From Dasyornis broadbenti (Eukaryota; Chordata; Aves; Passeriformes; Dasyornithidae), in assembly GCA_013397935.1 (NCBI GenBank), contig VZRN01004717.1, positions 137,968 to 201,967 on the forward strand: 64,000 bases of DNA, written 5' to 3'. Each line of letters begins with the position of its first letter. Positions within the stretch are counted from its first letter, which is position 1. This document shows positions 57,748-64,000 of the stretch, piece after piece. The translations under genes were made by a program, and so were the position numbers. The notes beneath the pieces are model-generated. The model saw only the letters and a program-made list of their open reading frames with translations. It did not search any database and had not been told where the DNA came from.

Positions 57748-60700
57748 CTGCGAGGGGAGCAGAGAGGGGTCAGACCACGGCCCCCAGCCCAGCACCTCTT
57801 CTGGGGACACCCCTGTGGCCAGCACCGGGAAGGGGAGGTGCTGGCATTGCCTCCAGGGGACAGGGACACGGGAAGGGGGTGACCCGGGGGGGCCTGGCTG
57901 CGATTCCCCTCATTCCATTTGCACTAAGCAGCTTGGCAGCGGCTCATCAGCAGCAGGTTTAATTACACCCCCCGCAGCTCCCGGCCCTTTGCATAAGAGA
58001 TGCCAGGATAAGCTCCCGGGGGTCTCACTCCCCATCCATCCCCAGGGATGCATCCCTGCTTCCTGCCCCTCCAGCCCCCAGCTCTCCTGGAGCATCCCAC
58101 GGCTCTGCCCAGAGCACACCAGCCCCAAATCCCCCAGATATCATCCCCCAAACCATCTTCCCCCTCAACACCACACTCACATCGAGACCTTGCTCTCCAA
58201 CCCACCAACTTCATTACCGTGCTGAGTTAATTACGCCCAACCTTCAACTCCCCTCCGCAGCTCATGCCCCTTTTCCTTGGGCAGGGAATGTTAAACCGCC
58301 CCCACTTCGTTCCCCCAAAACCACGATGCAGACTTGGAATGTGTTATCTTGGGGGCAATCCCCTCTTTGTGTCACCCCAAAACCCGGAGCCACGGGGGGA
58401 GTCTGCAGCTCAGCCGCCGCCGCACGGATCCGCAGCTCGATCCGGAGCCAGGGGAATGCTTGGAGAGGTGGGCGTCCAAGAGCCACCCCCACAGACACCT
58501 GTGGGTCCCCAAAAACCAGCCACCCCCTCGTGGCAATGAGGGGGAGCACCGAGCAGTGACCACCCCCCGCCACGGGAACTGCGGGAAAGGGGTCACGGAT
58601 CTACTCCCAAGGGTATGGAAAGATGTCCCTGTCCTTCCACACGTTCCTTCCCTGCACCAGCGAGTCCCGGGGGCTCCCACTGCCCAAAAGGGAGCAGGGA
58701 GGGGCTGGGGGTGCCCAGAGCCCCCGGCGCACGCCTCCCACACCATCAGTATTCCAGCGGCCGCGCAGCCGGCGTCTCCTTGGAGATGGCAGCACAAATC
58801 CCATCCCCACGGCAGGGACAGGAAATTAAGCTCTAAAGCCCCTTCTTCTGCTCTCGGCCATTCTTCAGCCCCTGGCAGCCCCAGCTCGCTCCTGGCAGCT
58901 CCCCCGGCTGCCCCCTCCCCTCGCCCAGCTCCACTCCCGCATCCATCCCCGTTCCCGACGCGAGGAGGGAGATGGGGAGCGGCGGGAGCAGAGCCAGCGC
59001 TCGGCTCCTGCGCTCCGCACACGGCCAGCGTCATTCCCACCACGCTGAGCTGTGCGTTCTTCACGGCCACGAGGAGCTCGGCGTTCCCAAGGGACCTGCC
59101 CGGGGTGGGATGCGGTGCCTGGCTCTGTGGTACCCGCTCAGGGAGTCCCTCCCGGCCCTGGAGGAGGTAAACCCGTCTCCCGTGGGATTTGCCACAGACA
59201 AATCGCCTGTACGGCCCCGGCTGCCCAGCCCGAGCCAGCAGCATCCCCCGCTGCATCCACCCCACCGAGCTCTCCTCTGCGCCAGGACCGGGCCCGGGGA
59301 GCTGGTGGGAGATGATTTGATGTAAACTGGAGCAAAGGGAGGGAAAATCGGTAGTTAATCCAAGCTGGGCAGGCTCATCCTTGGAGCTCTCAGGAGCCAA
59401 AGCCACGAGCCCCCTGCTCGCTCCCCATCCCTTCTGAGGGGCTCCCACATCCAGGGAGCAGAGAGGGCAGGAGAGGGACAGGGGAAGGTCCGAGGGCAAG
59501 CAGGGACCCGCTGGCTGCAGGATGGGGATGGGATCACTGAAAGCTCTTCCCTGGAGCGACACTGATGCTTCAGGAGCAGCGAGGAGCGGGCAGGAAGCAC
59601 AGACCATGGCACGAACCAGCTCTGAGTCACAGCAGCCTCCAGCCAGGGAGCCAGGATCCTCATCCTGGGGAGGAGGCCATGGATGTGAGGGACCCAAGCA
59701 GGGCACGGAGCGATGCCTCCCACAGGAGACGCGTCTCCCCGCTATCCCAGCCCCGTAACTCCGCCGGGAAGCACAGAGAGCCTTTCACATCCCACCTCCC
59801 GCCTCCTCCTCCCCAGCCCTCAACACTGCCCCTTTCTTCCATGCTGGGGTTTCTCCTGGCCCTTTTCCAAGCCCTGCGACGCCGAGGGAAGGAGGGAGGT
59901 GACATTTAAACCCCGACACAGCTGCAGCAGAGGTGGCGGCGGCGGCACCTCCATTAAACCCAGAGGTTCCGTTCCCAAATTTTTCCAGAGCGGATGCGGC
60001 CTCAGAGAAGAAGCATTCCTGCACGAGCCTCCCAGGGAGATATTAAATGGTTATAATTAGCCAGCAAAGAATCAATAGCCCAAGTCCCCCCGTCAGTGCC
60101 ACAAAAACAGGACAAATTCCCGATCACAGTCCCCAGCAGAGGCTGGTGGCACGGGCGGGGTGGCAGCCGCTGACGCCGATGGGAATGGGGTTTGTGACCA
60201 CCCTGGGGACACAGGACCAGCCCCAGGACAACCCTGCTGGCTGCTCAGACCCGTCACTGCCTTGCTGAGGCAACTGGAGGAACGAGGGGGATTTTTCCTG
60301 GCTCCCCCATTCCTTTCCCGCTGTTTTCCCGCTCCGTGACAGCCCTCTCGGCTGGAGCCGTGGAAATCGATGCGGAATCACTCTGCCTGGAGATGGAGCT
60401 GCCATGAGACCACTCCAGCAGACAAACACCCACCAGGAGAGGCGGCTCCGACACTTCCCTGCGTCTCGAATCCCTCCTGGGATTGGACAGCCCCAGACTT
60501 CCCCCATTTCCCTCACTGTGCATCCCTGCAGTCCCACCTGCTCCAGCCCCAGAGAGAGCCTGCTCCATCCCAGCAGGGATCGGGCTCACTCACAGCCCTC
60601 GGCACGAAGATTTTCCTTCCTGGGATGCAGCCCCTGGAGAAGGCCCCCGCGAAATGCTGGGAAGTTCAGGGTGCGTTTCACCCCAGAAACATTCCAGCCC

Positions 60701-63700
60701 CTGAGCTCCGCATCGCCTTTGGGGTCCCCATCCCAGTCCCAGCTTTCCAGCCTCTTCCAGCAGCTGGCTCCCACCTGGCTCCTCATCCAGCCAAAATCCC
60801 TGCGTGCTGCCAGTGCCAAGGCCACCGACACCCAGGGGGCTGCTCAGCCCTTCCCAGGGAGCAGCTCTGGAGAGGCCCAGCTGCAGGCACAGGGAAGGGA
60901 AGGAGGGCAGATCCAGGAAGGATAAAGCTCCCAAACACCAACGCAAAGAGCTCCTGGTGCTTGGGAAAAGCCCTCCTCAGACTTCAAGGGAAGGTTTTGG
61001 GGACCCTCCAGGTGCCAAGGGGGTCACAGCCAGGCTGGGGACAGGTGTCACCCACCTGGGGTGGCTCAAAGCCACTCGTGCCTCTGAAGAGCCAAATTTT
61101 TGCCTTTGAATAATCCTAAATAGGCAGGTGCCAAATTTTTCCCGTTGGGTACCCGAGAAGAGCAGGACATGGAGCCCAGGGCAGCTTCCCATATGGAAAA
61201 AGGGTGCCAGTGCCACCCAGACCAGCCATTATCCCAGCTCCAAACTTCCCTTCCCATATGGAAAAAGGGTGCCAGTGCCACCCAGACCAGCCATTATCCC
61301 AGCTCCAAACTTCCCTTCCAGCAGCAGGGATGGGACCTGCTTTCCCTGGCACTGGGGTCCCACGCCAGGGTGGGCCCATCCAGGGAAACCAGCTCTTCCC
61401 AGCAGGGATAGCAGAGTGGGGTGACACCAGGAGGGGAAATCCCAGCCCACTCGCAAATCCCACTGCCCTTCATCTTCAAAGGGCTCTTCTCATCCTCTCC
61501 CCCACCTGCTCCCGGCGTCCCTGACAAAAGGATGAACCCCAAGGCAGGCTGCAGCATTCCAGCCTCCCAATTAAAATCAAAGGCTCTGCCGAGGCGGATC
61601 CCAGAGGGACACATCATCCCAAAGCTTCTCCTTCCTGCTCTCCCTGCACGTGGGACCCCCGAGGACGGGTCCCTGTGCGAGCAGAGCCAAGGACAGGGCA
61701 CAGCGCATCCATCCCATCGCTGCCGTGGGATCAGGGCGTTTTGGGAGCCCTCTGGATCCAGGCCACGCCATGTCCAGCCGGCAGAGAGAGCCCCATTCCA
61801 TCCACAAACTGGCTTTAGCACCCATCCTGTGCTCCCCAATCCCCAAAATCCTCCCAAAACTTCACTCCAGCACCGCCAACACCCTCCACGCTAAATCCCA
61901 GCAAACCCCCAGCCCCACACCCCCACTGTGAGCCACGTGAGGATCTTATTATCATTTTTCCCCCCTCTTCTTTTTGGGATTTCCATCCTTTTTTCCTCCC
62001 TTTCCACCTGGCGCATCCGCGTTTTCACCCCATTGCCTCGGCGCGGTTTCCGGCTGGGAGAGCACCGAAATGGCCTCATTATTTCCAACGAGGAATCCGC
62101 GTGTTCAATTAGGCAGAGAAGGGTAATTATCTACTTGGAGAAGATCGGGAAAAGCGGGGTGTTTTATCAGGGACCCGCACAGCTCCCAGCCCAGCCCCTG
62201 GACGCTCCGGGTGTCACCGCTGGCTGGGCCAAGGGGACGTGGCGACCCCCGGGATAATCCAGCTGCGCTCCCAACCCCAACTTGGCTGGGTGTTCCCCAC
62301 TTTGCACCCCCCAAAACTACCAAAAATCCTCATGCCCTGCACCTGCAGCCTCCAGAGCGTCCAGCTGCTCACTGACATCCCGTTTAATGAGTTATTAACC
62401 TTTTTGCTTGTTAATTAACCAGCCAGCACCCCTGGCACAGACAGACGGGTCCTGGCTCACGGTGGCCAAATCCAAAAGTCATCTCCAAACTCCTTTTGGC
62501 GCACAGACCCCAAAACCTTGCACCAAGGGGCTGGGCATCCCCTCACTTCCACTGGCTTCCCCTTGGAGCATCCCGAGGGCCCGGGAGGGATGCAGGGCAC
62601 GCAGGGAGAGCAGGGATGGGCACCTGCCAGGCTCAGCCCCTGGAAACATCCCAGGACACGGCATCCCTGTGCATCCTCCCCGCAGGAAAAGCTCGGCTCG
62701 CCCTCGCACCGCTGCACCCCAGCATCCCGATCCATGGATTTCCCAGCCAGCCATCCACAGGGACAGCGAGCCCAAGCCATTCCCCGCTGCCCGAGGCCAG
62801 ACATGGCCGTGCCGAGCGCTGGGCTAACGGCGGGGCCACGGGGAAGCACCTCGGGATAATGGTGGGAGCACAGGGACAATCCCCTCGGGAACACAGAGCA
62901 CACCCCGTGGCATTCCCACCCCGGGGGATCCCGCCGGGAGCCGGCAGCTCCCGGTGCCCCCCCTCCCTCGGCAGCCTCATTTCCTGCCTCGCTCATTCGC
63001 ATTATCCCGATTTCCCGATTTTACCGTAAGGCCCAAAAATTTGCAGGATCATGCTGCTGCTCCGCTCGGAAAACTTTGGGTTTTCCAGCCCGGAGGCTTT
63101 GCCAACCCCCGGGACGGCTCTGACCCCACTCGGGAAAACCTTTCCCCCCCCCCTCAATAAGCACTAAAATCCCGTCCCCTTCTCATTTTCTAGGACAAAA
63201 CGCGCCGGGCCAGGTCAGTCCCACCAGGAACGCTACGGCTCAAGTTTCACCCAGCAAATATTCCGAGTCGCTTTGTGTCCCCACGGGCAGCCCACGGAGC
63301 TCTGCCCACGGGAAAACCGGGAGCGACCGGACACGCAGCCGAGCCTTAGGGCACCTGTCCCTCCGGAGCATCCCGGAATCCATCCCGACCGCTGTCCCAG
63401 GCCGGGAGAAGAAAGGAATTTTGGTTTTTTACAATAGAGAAGCACAGGCTGAGAAAGTGTTGGGATGGGATGGGGAGGGTTGGGAAAGGATGGGAAGGTT
63501 GGGAAGGGATGGGAAAGAAGGATTGCCCCTTCCAGCAGCGGCGAGCCTCTGTAAATGGCCTCTTTGTCATCGCGGCCAAGGCAGCGGGTGGAAAAATGAG
63601 GACGGAGCGGCTCGAGGGGGGACAATGAACGCCCCGGCCGGTTTGGGGACCCTCCTGGGTGTCCCCTTCTCCCGAAGGTCCAGCGCCGGGGCGCGGAGCC

Positions 63701-64000
63701 CACGGAGGGGTCCCTCTCGCCCCAAACCCACGCGGGTGATGTGGGAGAGACAACCAGCGCTGGGAACGGGGGGGTCCCACCCCGAGGGAGTGTTCTGGGG
63801 CCCCAGCGTGGCGAGGGATTCTCAAACTCCTTGGGGACCCCCAAACCCCAGGTGTTCTGAGAGCCCAGTGCCGGGGTGGGGGAGCCCGGTCACCCCCTGG
63901 GGATCCCAACCCCAGCTGCTCCGGCACCCCGGCGCGGCGGGGGGGCTCCACCACCCCTTGGGGCCCCCTGAAACCCCCCGAGGCCCCGCTCCGAGGGCTA
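57748..64000 (-). other. B4GALNT4: B4GALNT4 intron 1 (inferred), to window edge
   Basis: The 57632-57747 exon begins with a split codon and matches the stem region that in human follows the membrane anchor, so an upstream exon must exist. I found no minus-strand stretch resembling the human N-terminal anchor between 57748 and 64000. AT-richer islands occur at about 61930-62130 and 62370-62430. A tandem duplication lies at 61186-61319. Long open frames here (for example 58372-59706 minus) have no recognisable homology. Confidence 0.6.
61186..61319. repeat. 65-bp perfect tandem duplication
   Basis: The 65-bp unit that begins TTCCCATATGGAAAAAGGGT at 61186 is repeated without a mismatch from 61251, and identity runs on for four more bases to 61319. 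Perfect identity suggests a recent event or an assembly duplication. Confidence 0.95.

Noticed and set aside
58372..59706. 444-residue minus-strand open frame as a possible B4GALNT4 first exon or separate gene
   Set aside because: It has no Leu-rich membrane anchor, no resemblance to the human N-terminus and no recognisable domain. GC-rich intronic DNA often stays open.
1..64000. tRNA, rRNA, snoRNA or microRNA genes
   Set aside because: No tRNA A/B-box pattern or other RNA gene was recognised by eye. A covariance-model scan (tRNAscan-SE, Infernal against Rfam) would be decisive, and I could not run it.

Overview
This is a vertebrate nuclear DNA window, almost certainly from a bird. The genes are split into short exons with GT-AG introns, and the protein sequences are clear orthologues of vertebrate genes. 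The interspersed repeats are dominated by CR1-type LINE 3' ends (tails resembling ATTCTATGA), the typical avian repeat. The gene order matches the human 11p15.5 block PTDSS2-ANO9-SIGIRR-PKP3-B4GALNT4, read in reverse. No bacterial, phage or CRISPR content was seen. Assignment to a particular bird order is not attempted. LAYOUT: (1) 1-9166, minus strand: the 5' part of PTDSS2 (phosphatidylserine synthase 2). Exon 2 (989-1090) and the 3' part of exon 1 (9006-9166) are visible. The upstream coding part of exon 1 and the promoter core fall at or beside a 240-base assembly gap (9167-9406) in a CpG island. (2) 9407-14192: divergent intergenic region with CR1 copies and a solo LTR candidate nested inside one CR1. 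(3) 14193-26943, plus strand: complete ANO9 (anoctamin-9), 24 inferred coding exons, 764 residues. (4) 30740-33434, plus strand: complete SIGIRR, 9 coding exons, 415 residues. (5) 35188-41157, minus strand: complete PKP3 (plakophilin-3), 13 coding exons, 816 residues, tail-to-tail with SIGIRR. (6) 46576-57747, minus strand: B4GALNT4, 19 coding exons covering about 1,097 residues. Its first coding exon (cytoplasmic tail and membrane anchor) was not found and probably lies beyond the right edge. (7) 57748-64000: apparently intron 1 of B4GALNT4. HOW THE GENES RELATE: this is a conserved syntenic neighbourhood, not a pathway. PTDSS2 makes phosphatidylserine in the ER, ANO9 is a TMEM16-family membrane protein, SIGIRR damps IL-1R/TLR signalling, PKP3 is a desmosomal armadillo protein, and B4GALNT4 is a Golgi glycosyltransferase. 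Exon models were built by hand from splice signals, reading phase and remembered human proteins. Every complete model closes in frame from ATG to stop. I did not find a previously undescribed gene system. The most notable non-genic structures are the CR1-nested LTR with matching 4-bp target duplications, a 20-unit 12-bp minisatellite with three unit types in a B4GALNT4 intron, and a seemingly recent 65-bp tandem duplication.
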